Assembly: GCA_035759925.1 (NCBI GenBank)
Contig: DASTTY010000024.1
Coordinates: 1 to 48,093 of the forward strand
DNA: 48,093 nt
Direction of reading: 5' to 3'
Source: RHKX01 sp035759925
GTDB lineage: Bacteria; Actinomycetota; Thermoleophilia; Solirubrobacterales; 70-9
Part shown: piece by piece, positions 7,838-16,344 of the stretch
Position numbering within the stretch: the stretch's first letter is position 1
Layout: each line of letters opens with the position of its first letter
Program-made: the position numbers and the translations under genes
The notes under the pieces: model-generated
The model's database searches: none
What the model saw: only the letters and a program-made list of their open reading frames with translations
What the model was told of the DNA's origin: nothing

Positions 7838-8433
7838 TCGGCGCCGCGGCAGCCCTGGCGCTGGTCTGCGTCGTCCTCGCGGCGTTCGCGTACGTGCCCG
7901 ACCTTCTCCACAAGCGGCGGATGCGTCCCCGTCCGGAGCCACGGCCGCGAACCGGCCGGCGCGTCCCCGATCCCGGCGAGCAGCTCCGGGCCGAGCGCCG
8001 GGCCGAGCGCCTGCTCGGTGAGGTTCTCGGCGCCGAGGCGCTCGAGGCCTACCGGGCGCTCGGGTTCCTGCACTGCTTCGGCGGCGGTGGCGACGGGACC
8101 GCCTACGGGTATCTGATCTACCCCCACAAGCCGATCGTCAGCTTCGACGCCGCCACCGGCGAGCTTCTCAACGAGCACTGCGTCTCCTTCCCCGACCGCA
8201 GCGAGCCCGACGGGGCGACCCGCCTCCCCGACGCCGACGACGCCCTTGCGAAGTGGCTCGGGCTGCAAGCTGACGAGCGCGGGTTGATCAACGAGGCCAA
8301 CATGCATCTGCCCGGACGGCAGCTCGATCCCGACCACGTCCGTCGTGACATCGCCAGGCTCAGCGAATGGACGGCCCGCTCCACCGCGACCACCGAGGGC
8401 AACCTCGACGGCGCCGGCGGCGGAATCGTCTAG
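7834..8433 (+). CDS. membrane-anchored hypothetical protein
   Basis: Not recognised; 199 aa. Residues 2-22 form a hydrophobic segment (GAAAALALVCVVLAAFAYV) followed by a basic, proline-rich linker (HKRRMRPRPEPRPRTGRR), which predicts an N-in membrane anchor. The remaining globular part contains LGFLHCFGGGGDGTAYGYLI and HKPIVSFDAATGELLNEHCV, with a charged C-terminal helix. ATG 7834 overlaps the previous stop by 4 bases. ilvD follows 19 bp later, so the three may be cotranscribed. Confidence 0.72.
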   Translation: MIGAAAALALVCVVLAAFAYVPDLLHKRRMRPRPEPRPRTGRRVPDPGEQLRAERRAERLLGEVLGAEALEAYRALGFLHCFGGGGDGTAYGYLIYPHKPIVSFDAATGELLNEHCVSFPDRSEPDGATRLPDADDALAKWLGLQADERGLINEANMHLPGRQLDPDHVRRDIARLSEWTARSTATTEGNLDGAGGGIV

Positions 8434-8452
8434 CCGAAAGGATCAAGAGCAC

Positions 8453-10135
8453 TTGAGCGAACCGTCCAAGTTCCCGCGACCCCGTTCCGCCGCCGTCTTC
8501 GACGGTCCCGACCGCGCTGCGGCGCGCGCCTACATGAAGGGGATCGGATTCGACGATGCGGCGTTGAAGCGGCCGACGATCGGGATCGCGAACACCTGGA
8601 TCGAGGCGATGCCCTGCAACTTCCACCTCCGTGGTCTCGCCGAGCACATCAAGGAGGGCGTGCGGGCCGCAGGCGGGACGCCGATGGAGTTCAACACGAT
8701 CGCGATCTCGGATGGGATCACGATGGGCACGAAGGGAATGAAGAGCTCGCTGGTCAGCCGCGAGGTCATCGCCGACTCGATCGAGCTGACCGCGCGCGGC
8801 TACCAGTTCGATGCGGTGATCGCGCTGTCGGCGTGCGACAAAACGATCCCCGGTTGCGTGATGGCGCTGGCGCGCCTCGACATCCCGTCGCTGATGCTCT
8901 ACGGCGGCTCGATCGCACCCGGTCGCTACCACGGGCGCGACGTGACGATCCTCGACGTCTTCGAGGCGATCGGCGGCCACGCGGCGGGAACCGTCAGCGA
9001 CGAGGAGCTGGAGGAGCTCGAGGGCGTCGCCAGCCCTGGCGCCGGCGCCTGCGGGGCTCAGTTCACCGCGAACACGATGGCCTGTGCGTTCGAGGCGCTC
9101 GGGATCTCCGCCGGCGGCTCGGCGATGGTCCCGGCCGAGGACGACGCGAAGGGGACCGTCGCCGAGAAGGTCGGCGAGCTGATCATGCAGGTCCTCGCCG
9201 ACGATCTGCGGCCGAGCCGGATCATCACCAGGGGCTCGCTCGAGAACGCGATCGCCTGCGTCTGCGCATCCGGGGGATCGACGAACGGCGTCCTCCACCT
9301 CCTCGCCGTCGCCCGCGAGGCCGGCATCCCGCTCGAGATCGCCGACTTCGAGCGGATCTCCCGGGAGACACCGCTGTTCGCGGACATGAAGCCGGGCGGC
9401 CGCTACGTGGCGACCGACCTCTACCGTGCCGGCGGCGTCCCGCTGATCCTCAGTCGCCTCTCCGCCGCCGGGCTGCTGAATCGGGACGAGATCACCGTCA
9501 CCGGCAGGACGATCGGCGAGGAGGCCGACCGCGCCGACGAATCGCCGGGCCAGGATGTCGTCCGGCCCGTCGACGACCCCGTCAAGGCGCAGGGCGGGCT
9601 GGCGATCCTCCACGGCAACCTCGCCCCCGACGGAGCCGTCGTCAAGGTCGCCGGAACCGAGCGGATGGGCCAGACCGGTCCGGCGCGGGTCTTCGAGCGC
9701 GAGGAGGACTGCTTTGCGGTCGTCAAGGCCGGCGGCATCGATCCCGGCGACATCATCGTGATCCGAAACGAGGGCCCGACCGGCGGGCCGGGGATGAGGG
9801 AGATGCTCCAGGTGACCGCCGCGATCGTCGGCAGCGGTCACGGCGAGGACGTCGCCCTGATCACCGACGGGCGCTTCTCGGGGGCCACGCGCGGCCTGAT
9901 GATCGGCCACGTCGCGCCCGAGGCCGTCAAGGGCGGCCCGATCGCCGCGATCCGCGAGGGCGACACGATCACGATCGACGTCGAGGGGCGTTCGATCGAC
10001 GTGGACCTCAGCGACGAGGAGATCGCCGCCCGGGTCGCTGACTACACGCCGCCGGAGCCGGCTTTCGAAAGCGGCGTGATGGCGAAGTACGCGGCGAGCG
10101 TCTCGAGCGCCTCCGAGGGGGCCGTCACGGCGTAG
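8453..10135 (+). CDS. ilvD: dihydroxy-acid dehydratase
   Basis: Third common enzyme of valine/isoleucine biosynthesis: dehydrates dihydroxy acids to 2-oxo acids. 560 aa, the standard length. The three cluster-ligand cysteines are in place: C55 (AMPCNFH), C128 (SACDKTIPGC) and C200 (GAGACGAQFTANTMA), the arrangement of the [2Fe-2S] enzymes of mycobacteria and plants. The C-terminal half shows LHGNLAPDGAVVKVAG and ITDGRFSGATRGLMIGH. The start is TTG 8453, preceded by a GAAAGGA ribosome binding site; an upstream ATG at 8345 lies within the previous gene. Its 3' end overlaps the convergent zinc-ribbon gene by 11 bp. Confidence 0.96.
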   Translation: MSEPSKFPRPRSAAVFDGPDRAAARAYMKGIGFDDAALKRPTIGIANTWIEAMPCNFHLRGLAEHIKEGVRAAGGTPMEFNTIAISDGITMGTKGMKSSLVSREVIADSIELTARGYQFDAVIALSACDKTIPGCVMALARLDIPSLMLYGGSIAPGRYHGRDVTILDVFEAIGGHAAGTVSDEELEELEGVASPGAGACGAQFTANTMACAFEALGISAGGSAMVPAEDDAKGTVAEKVGELIMQVLADDLRPSRIITRGSLENAIACVCASGGSTNGVLHLLAVAREAGIPLEIADFERISRETPLFADMKPGGRYVATDLYRAGGVPLILSRLSAAGLLNRDEITVTGRTIGEEADRADESPGQDVVRPVDDPVKAQGGLAILHGNLAPDGAVVKVAGTERMGQTGPARVFEREEDCFAVVKAGGIDPGDIIVIRNEGPTGGPGMREMLQVTAAIVGSGHGEDVALITDGRFSGATRGLMIGHVAPEAVKGGPIAAIREGDTITIDVEGRSIDVDLSDEEIAARVADYTPPEPAFESGVMAKYAASVSSASEGAVTA

Positions 10136-10334
10136 GACCGCGCGGGCGGCTCAGCCCGTGCGGGCCGTAGAGCTGCTCGCGGACCTTGTGCTCGAGCGTC
10201 TCAGAGTCGGCTCGCGCGAGCGACTCCTCGCTCGGCATCGGCGCGCCGCAGCGCGAGCAGCTCGCCGGCGATTTCCGGGTGCCGACCGCGACGGTTGCCT
10301 TACCACAGGCAGGACATCGCACGATCGACAGCAC
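10125..10334 (-). CDS. zinc-ribbon miniprotein (69 aa)
   Basis: Two zinc knuckles, RCPACGK and SCSRCGAP, lie within the first 32 residues. A charged helical tail rich in S, E and R follows (SEESLARADSETLEHKVREQ). Such rubredoxin-like ribbons bind one Zn and often mediate protein or nucleic-acid contacts; the partner is unknown. GTG 10334 is supported by TACCTT exactly 7 nt upstream on the same strand, the leaderless spacing used elsewhere here. The longer reading frame extending to 11189 is antisense to another gene and was not used. Confidence 0.62.
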   Translation of the reverse strand: MLSIVRCPACGKATVAVGTRKSPASCSRCGAPMPSEESLARADSETLEHKVREQLYGPHGLSRPRGPTP

Positions 10335-10341
10335 GTCGTTG

Positions 10342-10347
10342 AAGGTA
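10342..10347 (-). promoter_or_regulatory. candidate -10 (TACCTT) for the zinc-ribbon gene
   Basis: Ends 7 nt before GTG 10334 on the minus strand; one half of a divergent promoter region with the TAGGCT at 10430-10435. Confidence 0.4.
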
Positions 10348-10429
10348 GCACGCGGCGATCGGCGCGCATCCGTGGCCGGTACCCAACCTCGGCCGGCCGG
10401 CGACGACCGCTGCGCCTTCGCTCCTCGCG

Positions 10430-10435
10430 TAGGCT
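10430..10435 (+). promoter_or_regulatory. candidate -10 (TAGGCT) for leaderless GTG 10443
   Basis: TAGGCT ends 7 nt before GTG 10443; no Shine-Dalgarno precedes the start. Confidence 0.42.
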
Positions 10436-10442
10436 CCGGGTG

Positions 10443-11060
10443 GTGAGCGATCCGGCCTTCGAGGAGCACGACCTCGGCATCTCCTGGCTCGCCGACGCCG
10501 GCGAGCTCATGCTGCGGGCCTGCCACGCCGTCCGCCTCGGCGACCGGCCCGGAAAGGTCTGGATCGTCGATCCCGTCGACGTACCCGGCCTCGACGAGCG
10601 GATCGCCGCGGTCGCCGCCGGCAGCGAGGTCGCCGGGGTGCTCCAGCTCCTCGATCGTCACGAGCGCGACTGCGCGAAGCTCGCCGAGCGCCACGGGGTC
10701 CCCCTGCACCGGATCCCGTTCGGCGGCGTCGCCGGCAGCGGGCTCGAGGCGGTGCGGGTCGTCGACAACAGGTTCTGGAAGGAGGTGGCGATCTTCGCGC
10801 CGGCCGACCGGGCGCTGATCGTGCCGGAGTCGGTCGGAACGGCGCCGTACTTCCGCGCCGGCTCGGAGCGGATCGGCATCCACCCGATGATGCGGCTGAC
10901 GCCGCCGCGCCGGCTCGCCGCCTACGAGCCGGTCCATCTGCTGACCGGCCACGGGACCGGCATGCACGGCACCGACACGGCGGCGGCCCTCAGCGATGCG
11001 CTCGACGGCTCCCGGCGCCGCCTCCCCGAGGCGCTGGTCGCCGTCGTCAAGCGTCGCTAG
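10443..11060 (+). CDS. hypothetical protein, degenerate metallo-beta-lactamase-like
   Basis: 205 aa, not firmly recognised. The layout recalls an MBL fold: strand pairs VWIVDPVDVPGLDERIAAVA, then LQLLDRHERDCAKLAERHGVP at the place of the HxHxDH loop, and a terminal LLTGHGTGMHG. The canonical HxHxDH ligands are not all present (RHERD instead), so metal binding may be altered or lost. The start GTG 10443 is chosen from the -10 spacing and from where the plausible globular sequence begins. The 3' end overlaps the convergent hydrolase gene by 14 bp. Confidence 0.72.
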   Translation: MSDPAFEEHDLGISWLADAGELMLRACHAVRLGDRPGKVWIVDPVDVPGLDERIAAVAAGSEVAGVLQLLDRHERDCAKLAERHGVPLHRIPFGGVAGSGLEAVRVVDNRFWKEVAIFAPADRALIVPESVGTAPYFRAGSERIGIHPMMRLTPPRRLAAYEPVHLLTGHGTGMHGTDTAAALSDALDGSRRRLPEALVAVVKRR

Positions 11061-12042
11061 GAACCTCTCCCAGAAAGCGAGCGAGCAGGCGATTGAAGCG
11101 GGTCGGTCGCTCCGCCATCGGGACGTGCCCGCAATCCTCGAAGACGACGAGCTCGGCGTGCGGGATCCGCTCGATGAAGCCGGCCGCATCGGTGGCCGGA
11201 ACGACGAGGTCGTCGCGGCCCCAGACGACGAGCGTCGGCACGCGGATCCGGCGCAGCTTGTCGAGCAGGTCGTAGCCGGTCAGTGCCGCCACGGCGGGCA
11301 GGAACCCCGGCGCCCCGAGTGCCGGCGTCATGAACTCGACGAGCAGCTCGCGAGGCATCTGCTCGGGATGCCGCATCACCTTGCCGAAAGCGAGCTCGCG
11401 CAGCCCCGGCCGCCGCATCGAGGCGAAATCGATCCGGTTCAGCAACGGGTTCGTCGCGACGCTGATCCGCGCTCCCGCCACGACCGGGCCGCGCCGCATC
11501 GACGCATGGCTGATCCCGGCTGAAGAGACGAGGACGAGGCGCTCGACCCACTCGGGCTCGCCGATCGCGACCTCGGCGGCGACGAAGCCGCCCATCGAGT
11601 TGCCGACGAGGGCGCACGTGCCGACTCCGAGCGCCTCCCTGAACCGATCGAGAAGCCTGCCGTAGCCCGGGATCGAGATCTTCGATCGCGGCAACGCGCT
11701 CGACCCGAAGCCGGGCAGGTCGAGCGCGATCGCCCGATAGCCGAGCTCGGCCATCCGCGGCATGTTCTCCAGCCAGTTCTGCCAGCAGCCTCCGAGGCCG
11801 TGGACGAAGATGATCGCCGGGCCGGAGCCGATCTCGGCGTAGTTGACCGCGCCGCCCTCGATCTCGATCGTGTGCAGGTGCTGCCGCCAGTCGATCCGCA
11901 GCCAGGCTGGATCGGGATCGCCGTACGGATCGGGTCCGTCGGCCGGCGTGCCGGCGACCGCGGCGATCCGCCGGTAGGGATAGGTGACGGCGCGGGGGGC
12001 GCGCCGCCCCTCTTCACCGGTCCTGGACCGTTCGGCTGCCAT
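11047..12042 (-). CDS. alpha/beta-fold hydrolase
   Basis: 331 aa. The alpha/beta hydrolase core runs from about residue 70: oxyanion-hole motif FVHGLGGCWQNW, nucleophile elbow GNSMGGF (serine), acid in VVWGRDDLVVPA, and catalytic histidine in EDCGHVPMAERP. The family covers esterases, lipases and C-C bond hydrolases such as MhpC; the substrate cannot be assigned. About 65 N-terminal residues precede the fold without a signal peptide, so it is probably cytoplasmic. TAGTCT lies 8 nt upstream of ATG 12042. Divergent from the acyltransferase gene. Confidence 0.9.
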   Translation of the reverse strand: MAAERSRTGEEGRRAPRAVTYPYRRIAAVAGTPADGPDPYGDPDPAWLRIDWRQHLHTIEIEGGAVNYAEIGSGPAIIFVHGLGGCWQNWLENMPRMAELGYRAIALDLPGFGSSALPRSKISIPGYGRLLDRFREALGVGTCALVGNSMGGFVAAEVAIGEPEWVERLVLVSSAGISHASMRRGPVVAGARISVATNPLLNRIDFASMRRPGLRELAFGKVMRHPEQMPRELLVEFMTPALGAPGFLPAVAALTGYDLLDKLRRIRVPTLVVWGRDDLVVPATDAAGFIERIPHAELVVFEDCGHVPMAERPTRFNRLLARFLGEVPSDA

Positions 12043-12050
12043 GACCCCTG

Positions 12051-12056
12051 AGACTA
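12051..12056 (-). promoter_or_regulatory. candidate -10 (TAGTCT) for the hydrolase
   Basis: Minus-strand TAGTCT ends 8 nt before ATG 12042 in the 15-bp gap between two divergent genes. Confidence 0.38.
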
Positions 12057-12057
12057 G

Positions 12058-12999
12058 ATGCCTCCGCGCAGGTGCGATCATGTCGCGATCGCCCCCCGCA
12101 ACACATCGCTGGCGCCCGGCCCCGAGCTCGAAGACGAGCAGGAGGGCGAGGGCGCCCTCGCCGTCTCCGACCGCGAGCGGATGCGCGAGCTCCTGCCGGC
12201 GATCGAGCCGGACCGGCGAATCGACGACTGGGGGCGCTCGGAGCGATTCGAGGGCGTCTTCGACGCGACGCTCGTCGAGTTCTTCTACCGCTACTGGTTC
12301 CGCTGCGAGGTCGAGGGGGTCGAGAACGTCCCCGCCGACGGGGGAGCGCTGCTCGTCTCCAACCACGCCGGCGCGCTGCCGCCGGACGCGGCGATGATCG
12401 GCAAGGCGATCCGCGACGAGCACTCCCATCCGCGCCCGCTCTACATGACTGTCGAGCACTTCTTCAAGGGCTATCCCGGGTTCTCGGCGCTGCTGCCGAA
12501 GATCGGCTGCGTCCCCGCCCACCCGGCGAACGTCCATCGCCTTCTCTACGACGAGGGCCAGCTCGTGCTCGTATTCCCGGAGGGGAGGAAGGGGACCGAG
12601 AAGCTCGTCAAGGACCGCTACCGCGTCCAGCGCTTCGGGCGCGGCGGCTTCGTCGAGGCGGCGATGCGGGCCGAGGCGAAGCTGGTCCCAGTCTGCGTCG
12701 TCGGTGCCGAGGAGTCGGCCCCGATCGTCGCCCGCTCGCGGCTCCTCGAGCGCGTGACCGGGCTGCTCTACTTCCCGATCACGCCGACCTTCCCGTGGCT
12801 GGGCCCGGCCGGGATGCTCGGCTACCTGCCGGCGAAGTTCAAGATCCGCTTCCTGGAGCCGATCGACACGACCCGGATGGGCGAGGAGCCGGCCGAGGAC
12901 AAGGCGCTCGTCCAGTCGGTCGCCCAGGAGGTCCGGGCGCGGATCCAGGAGAACCTTCACGAGATGGTCTCGCGCCGCAAGTCGGTCTGGCTCGGATGA
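12058..12999 (+). CDS. PlsC-type lysophospholipid acyltransferase
   Basis: 313 aa. The acyltransferase signatures are NHAGALPPD (the HX4D box, with DNA-visible His and Asp), the region FFKGYPGFSALLPKIGCVPA, and VFPEGRKGTEKLVKDRY (the third box). PlsC-like enzymes acylate lysophosphatidate or related acceptors at the inner membrane. The N-terminal 45 residues (acidic, EDEQEGEGAL) are unconserved in character, so the true start may be downstream, for example near ATG 12181; 12058 is the longest choice. Its stop overlaps the epimerase start (ATGA), a coupling that suggests a joint lipid or envelope pathway. Confidence 0.87.
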   Translation: MPPRRCDHVAIAPRNTSLAPGPELEDEQEGEGALAVSDRERMRELLPAIEPDRRIDDWGRSERFEGVFDATLVEFFYRYWFRCEVEGVENVPADGGALLVSNHAGALPPDAAMIGKAIRDEHSHPRPLYMTVEHFFKGYPGFSALLPKIGCVPAHPANVHRLLYDEGQLVLVFPEGRKGTEKLVKDRYRVQRFGRGGFVEAAMRAEAKLVPVCVVGAEESAPIVARSRLLERVTGLLYFPITPTFPWLGPAGMLGYLPAKFKIRFLEPIDTTRMGEEPAEDKALVQSVAQEVRARIQENLHEMVSRRKSVWLG

Positions 13000-14117
13000 G
13001 CGACGGCGTCGAGGTCGTCGCCGAGCGCCCGCAGCGCCGCCGGGTGCTGATCACCGGCCTCTCCAGCTACTGGGGCGGACGCCTCGCCGAGGCGCTCGAA
13101 TCGTTCGCCGAGGTCGAGGCGATCGTCGGCGTCGACACCCGCGACCCGACCCGGGAGCTCGAGCGAACCGAGTTCGTCAAGGTCTCCAACCAGCACGGGT
13201 TGATCCAGCGGATCGTCCGAGCGGCGCGGATCGACACGGTCATCGACGCCCGCCTCGTCGTCGACTCGATCACGACGTCCCGGCAGCGCGCCCACGAGAA
13301 CAACGTGATCGGGACGATGAACGTCCTCGCCGCCTGCGCCGGAGAGGGCTCCCCGGTGCGGCGGTTCGTCTTCAAGTCGTCTGCCCACGTCTACGGCGCC
13401 GCACAGAACGATCCCGGGTTCTTCACCGAGGCGATGACGCGCTCGCAGCCGCCGGCGACGCCGATCGAGCGCGACGTCGTCGAGGCGGAGGCCTCGGTCG
13501 TCGACTTCGCCGGCAAGCAGAAGCGCGTCGACGTCACCGTGCTGCGCTGCGCGAACGTGCTCGGCCCCGACGTCCGGACCTCGTTCGCGAAGCTGCTGTC
13601 GCTGCCGCTGGTGCCGATGATCGCCGGCTTCGACCCGCGCCTGCAGTTCGTTCACGAGGACGACATCGTGCACGCCCTCGAGCACGCCACCGTCAACCGC
13701 ATCCCCGGTGTCTTCAACGTCGCCGCCGACGGCGTCCTCGCCCTCTCGGAGATCGTCGGCCTGCTCGGCAAACGGCCACTGCCGGTCCTGCCGCCCTGGG
13801 GGGCCGGACTGCTGAACGTGCCGCTGCGCGCGCTCCGGGTCCAGATCCCGCCGGAGATGCAGGGGATGCTCCGCTTCGGCCGCGGCATCGACAACCGCCG
13901 CTACAAGGCGAGCGGCTTCGAGTACGGCTACACGACCCGGGAGGCGGCGCTCGCCTTCTCCGAGCACCTGCGGCTGCAGCCGATCCTCCGCGGCGTCGAG
14001 TCCTCCTACACCTACGAGGGCGAGGTCGAGCGGTTCCTGCGGCGCAGCCCGCTGGCCCGCCCGCCGCGCCCCGACGGCGAGGAGAGCGGCACGGCGCAGG
14101 AGCCGTTCGGCATCTGA
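12996..14117 (+). CDS. NAD-dependent epimerase/dehydratase (extended SDR)
   Basis: 373 aa. The N-terminal dinucleotide motif is RRVLITGLSSYWGGRLAEAL, a GxxxxxG variant of the usual GxxGxxG. Next come IVGVDTRDP (NAD-binding acidic residue), FKSSAHVYGAAQ (catalytic Ser region, with a Y-x-x-x-K equivalent not clear), the LRCANVLGPDV block and VHEDDIVHAL. It resembles nucleotide-sugar epimerase-like proteins of unknown substrate that often neighbour a PlsC acyltransferase. The C-terminal tail (PLARPPRPDGEESG) is disordered. Confidence 0.85.
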   Translation: MSDGVEVVAERPQRRRVLITGLSSYWGGRLAEALESFAEVEAIVGVDTRDPTRELERTEFVKVSNQHGLIQRIVRAARIDTVIDARLVVDSITTSRQRAHENNVIGTMNVLAACAGEGSPVRRFVFKSSAHVYGAAQNDPGFFTEAMTRSQPPATPIERDVVEAEASVVDFAGKQKRVDVTVLRCANVLGPDVRTSFAKLLSLPLVPMIAGFDPRLQFVHEDDIVHALEHATVNRIPGVFNVAADGVLALSEIVGLLGKRPLPVLPPWGAGLLNVPLRALRVQIPPEMQGMLRFGRGIDNRRYKASGFEYGYTTREAALAFSEHLRLQPILRGVESSYTYEGEVERFLRRSPLARPPRPDGEESGTAQEPFGI

Positions 14118-14270
14118 CCATCTGATCGCCGATCAGGGCCCGGTCGATCGCAACCACGGTTGCACCGATCAGCAACGGTTTGGTCGGACCGATGACCTGC
14201 CTACACTTCAGAAAGCGAAGCGCCCCTGCAGCAACGGGGGCTCGCTGAGGATCCTCTCGAAACTCCGAAA
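14118..14270 (+). promoter_or_regulatory. L,D-transpeptidase upstream region: dyads and candidate promoter
   Basis: Contains a 15-bp dyad CTGATCG-C-CGATCAG (14122-14136), a hairpin GCAACC-AC-GGTTGC (14150-14163), and a candidate promoter TTGGTC (14180-14185) - 16 nt - TACACT (14202-14207). A 5' leader of about 55-60 nt would follow, with a GC-rich hairpin around 14221-14242. Confidence 0.4.
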
Positions 14271-15305
14271 ATGGGGCGCAAAGCACAGATCTCCCTGGTC
14301 GCGGTCGTTCTCACGGCGATCGTCGTGGCCCTGCTCGCCTACGTCTGGGACTCGACCCGCGACGACAGGATCGCCGAGGGCGTGACGATCGGCGGCGTCG
14401 ACGTCGGCGGCCTCGACGCCACCAACGCGAAGCGGCAGGTCCAGACGAGCCTCCTCGACCCGCTCAACGAGACCGTCACCGTCAAGTACGACGGCGAGAA
14501 GTTCACTCTCACCCCGCACGAGAGCGACCTCAGCGCCGACATCGACCGGACGATCGACGAGGCCGTGGCCGTCTCCCGCGAGGGCGGGCTGCCGACGAGG
14601 ACGTGGCGGGCGCTGACCGGAGGCGAGGTCGACGAGGAGATCACGCCGAAGATCTCCTACGACCAGGACGCCGTCGATCACTTCGTGGCTCACATCGCCG
14701 GCAACATCGATCGCGACGCCGTTGACGCGAGCGTCGAGCCGAGCGGCGGCAAGCTCGTCCCGGTCTCCTCGAAGTCCGGCCGCAAGATCGACGAGGACGC
14801 GCTGCGAAACGACGTCGTCAAGGCGCTCGAGGATCCGGCGCAGCGGACGGTCAAGGCCGACGTCGAGAAGGTCAAGCCTGAGGTCACCACCTCCGAGGTC
14901 GCCGACAGATACCCGACCTACCTCGTAGTCGATCGCTCCAACTTCACGCTGACCCTCTACGACCACCTGAAGCTCGAGAAGCAGTACACGGTCGCGATCG
15001 GCGCCGTCGGCTTCGATACGCCGACCGGCCTCTACCACATCCAGAACAAGCAGGTCGATCCGGTCTGGAACGTCCCCGACTCCGCCTGGGCCGGCGATCT
15101 CGCCGGACAGACGATCCCGCCGGGTCCCGACAACCCGCTGAAGGCGCGCTGGATGGGCATCTTCGACGGCGCAGGCATTCACGGCACATCCGACACCGCC
15201 TCGCTGGGGAGCGCCGCGTCACACGGCTGCGTGCGGATGTCGGTCCCCGACGTCATCGACCTCTACGACCGCGTCGACGTCGGCACGCCGATCTACATCG
15301 GCTAG
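14271..15305 (+). CDS. L,D-transpeptidase (YkuD) with peptidoglycan-binding domain
   Basis: 344 aa. It begins with a short cytoplasmic MGRKAQ, a membrane segment or signal anchor (about residues 7-25), then a putative peptidoglycan-binding domain (GVTIGGVDVGGLDATNAKRQ to VSREGG). The C-terminal YkuD domain has the catalytic motif HGTSDTASLGSAASHGCVRM, with the nucleophile Cys at residue 320. These enzymes form 3-3 cross-links or attach proteins to peptidoglycan outside the membrane. It ends exactly with the YkuD domain, as usual. The next gene starts 18 bp later. Confidence 0.93.
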   Translation: MGRKAQISLVAVVLTAIVVALLAYVWDSTRDDRIAEGVTIGGVDVGGLDATNAKRQVQTSLLDPLNETVTVKYDGEKFTLTPHESDLSADIDRTIDEAVAVSREGGLPTRTWRALTGGEVDEEITPKISYDQDAVDHFVAHIAGNIDRDAVDASVEPSGGKLVPVSSKSGRKIDEDALRNDVVKALEDPAQRTVKADVEKVKPEVTTSEVADRYPTYLVVDRSNFTLTLYDHLKLEKQYTVAIGAVGFDTPTGLYHIQNKQVDPVWNVPDSAWAGDLAGQTIPPGPDNPLKARWMGIFDGAGIHGTSDTASLGSAASHGCVRMSVPDVIDLYDRVDVGTPIYIG

Positions 15306-15323
15306 CGCCCGGCTCCCGGCAGG

Positions 15324-16304
15324 ATGGCTGCCAGCGGCAGGGTCGGAGGCGAGGAAGGCGAATCGGCACCCATGCGGACCGCAAGGGAGAGCGCTGCGGA
15401 GACGGAGATCGCCGCCGCCTGGCAGTCGGCGCTGATCGGCTACGAGCGGGATCTGGCCGCGCGCCGAGTCTCGCCGAACACGCTTCGCGCCTATTCGACC
15501 GACCTCGAGGAGCTGGCACGGTGGGCGACCGCGGGCGGAATCGCGGATCCGTGCGATCTCGATTACCGGCGCCTGCGCGGCTACGCGGCACTGCTCGCCG
15601 GCCGCGATCTCGAGCGAACCACCGTCGGCCGCAAGCTGGCGGCAGCGCGCGGCCTCTTCGACTTCCTGACGCGCACCGGCCGTGCCTCGCAGAATCCCGC
15701 CGAGCTCCTGCCGAACCCGAGGTCGGCATCGAGGCTGCCCCGCGTCCTCGACCGCGACCAGGCGCGGCGGCTGCTCGAACGGATCCCGGTCGCGACCCCG
15801 CTCGACGCTCGCGACCGGGCAATGCTCGAGCTCGCCTACTCCTCGGGGCTGCGCTGCGCCGAGCTGGTCGGCCTCGACGTCGACTCGGTCGACTTCGACT
15901 CGGAGACGATCCGGGTTCGCGGCAAGGGCGGCAAGGAGCGGATCGTGCCGCTCGGTGAGCCCGCCCAGCGGGCCCTGAGCCGCTACGTCGAGCGGTTCCG
16001 GCCGGCGCTCGCCGACGACCCCTCCGAACGGGCCTTGCTGCTCTCGAAGAGCGGGCGGCGACTCTCGTCGTCGGATGTGACGAGGCGGCTCGGCCGTTGG
16101 GTCGACGAGGCGGCGATCGCCGGTCGCGTCTCGCCGCACGCGCTCCGGCACTCGTTCGCCACCCACATGCTCGAGGGCGGCGCCGACCTCCGCTCGATCC
16201 AGGAGCTGCTCGGGCACGCCAGCATCTCGACCACCCAGGTCTACACGCGGGTCGAGCCGGGCCGGCTGCGCAAGGCCTACGCGGGGGCCCATCCGCGTGC
16301 TTGA
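15324..16304 (+). CDS. XerC/XerD-family tyrosine recombinase
   Basis: 326 aa, slightly longer than the usual 295-310. The N-terminal SAM-like core-binding domain (YERDLAARRVSPNTLRAYSTDL) is followed by the catalytic domain. Catalytic residues are visible: Arg in SSGLRCAELVGLD, Lys in GKGGKERIVPLG, HALRHSFATHML (His and Arg), and LGHASISTTQVYTRV (His and Tyr). Chromosome dimer resolution at dif is the likely role, since it stands among housekeeping genes with no mobile-element features. ATG 15324 is preceded by GGCAGGA; ATG 15372 is an alternative that would remove 16 unconserved residues. Confidence 0.92.
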   Translation: MAASGRVGGEEGESAPMRTARESAAETEIAAAWQSALIGYERDLAARRVSPNTLRAYSTDLEELARWATAGGIADPCDLDYRRLRGYAALLAGRDLERTTVGRKLAAARGLFDFLTRTGRASQNPAELLPNPRSASRLPRVLDRDQARRLLERIPVATPLDARDRAMLELAYSSGLRCAELVGLDVDSVDFDSETIRVRGKGGKERIVPLGEPAQRALSRYVERFRPALADDPSERALLLSKSGRRLSSSDVTRRLGRWVDEAAIAGRVSPHALRHSFATHMLEGGADLRSIQELLGHASISTTQVYTRVEPGRLRKAYAGAHPRA

Positions 16305-16344
16305 CGCGACCTCAACTAACGTATGAGCGCGAGGAGGGCTCGGA

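Noticed and set aside
11047..12960. 637-codon minus-strand frame extending the hydrolase upstream
   Set aside because: The upstream half is antisense to the acyltransferase; the hydrolase starts at 12042 where a -10 and the conserved fold agree.
16301..16327. TTGACG ... TATGAG as a promoter for the sigma factor gene
   Set aside because: Spacing is 15 nt and the start point would fall within the ribosome binding site; TAACGT at 16317-16322 fits better.
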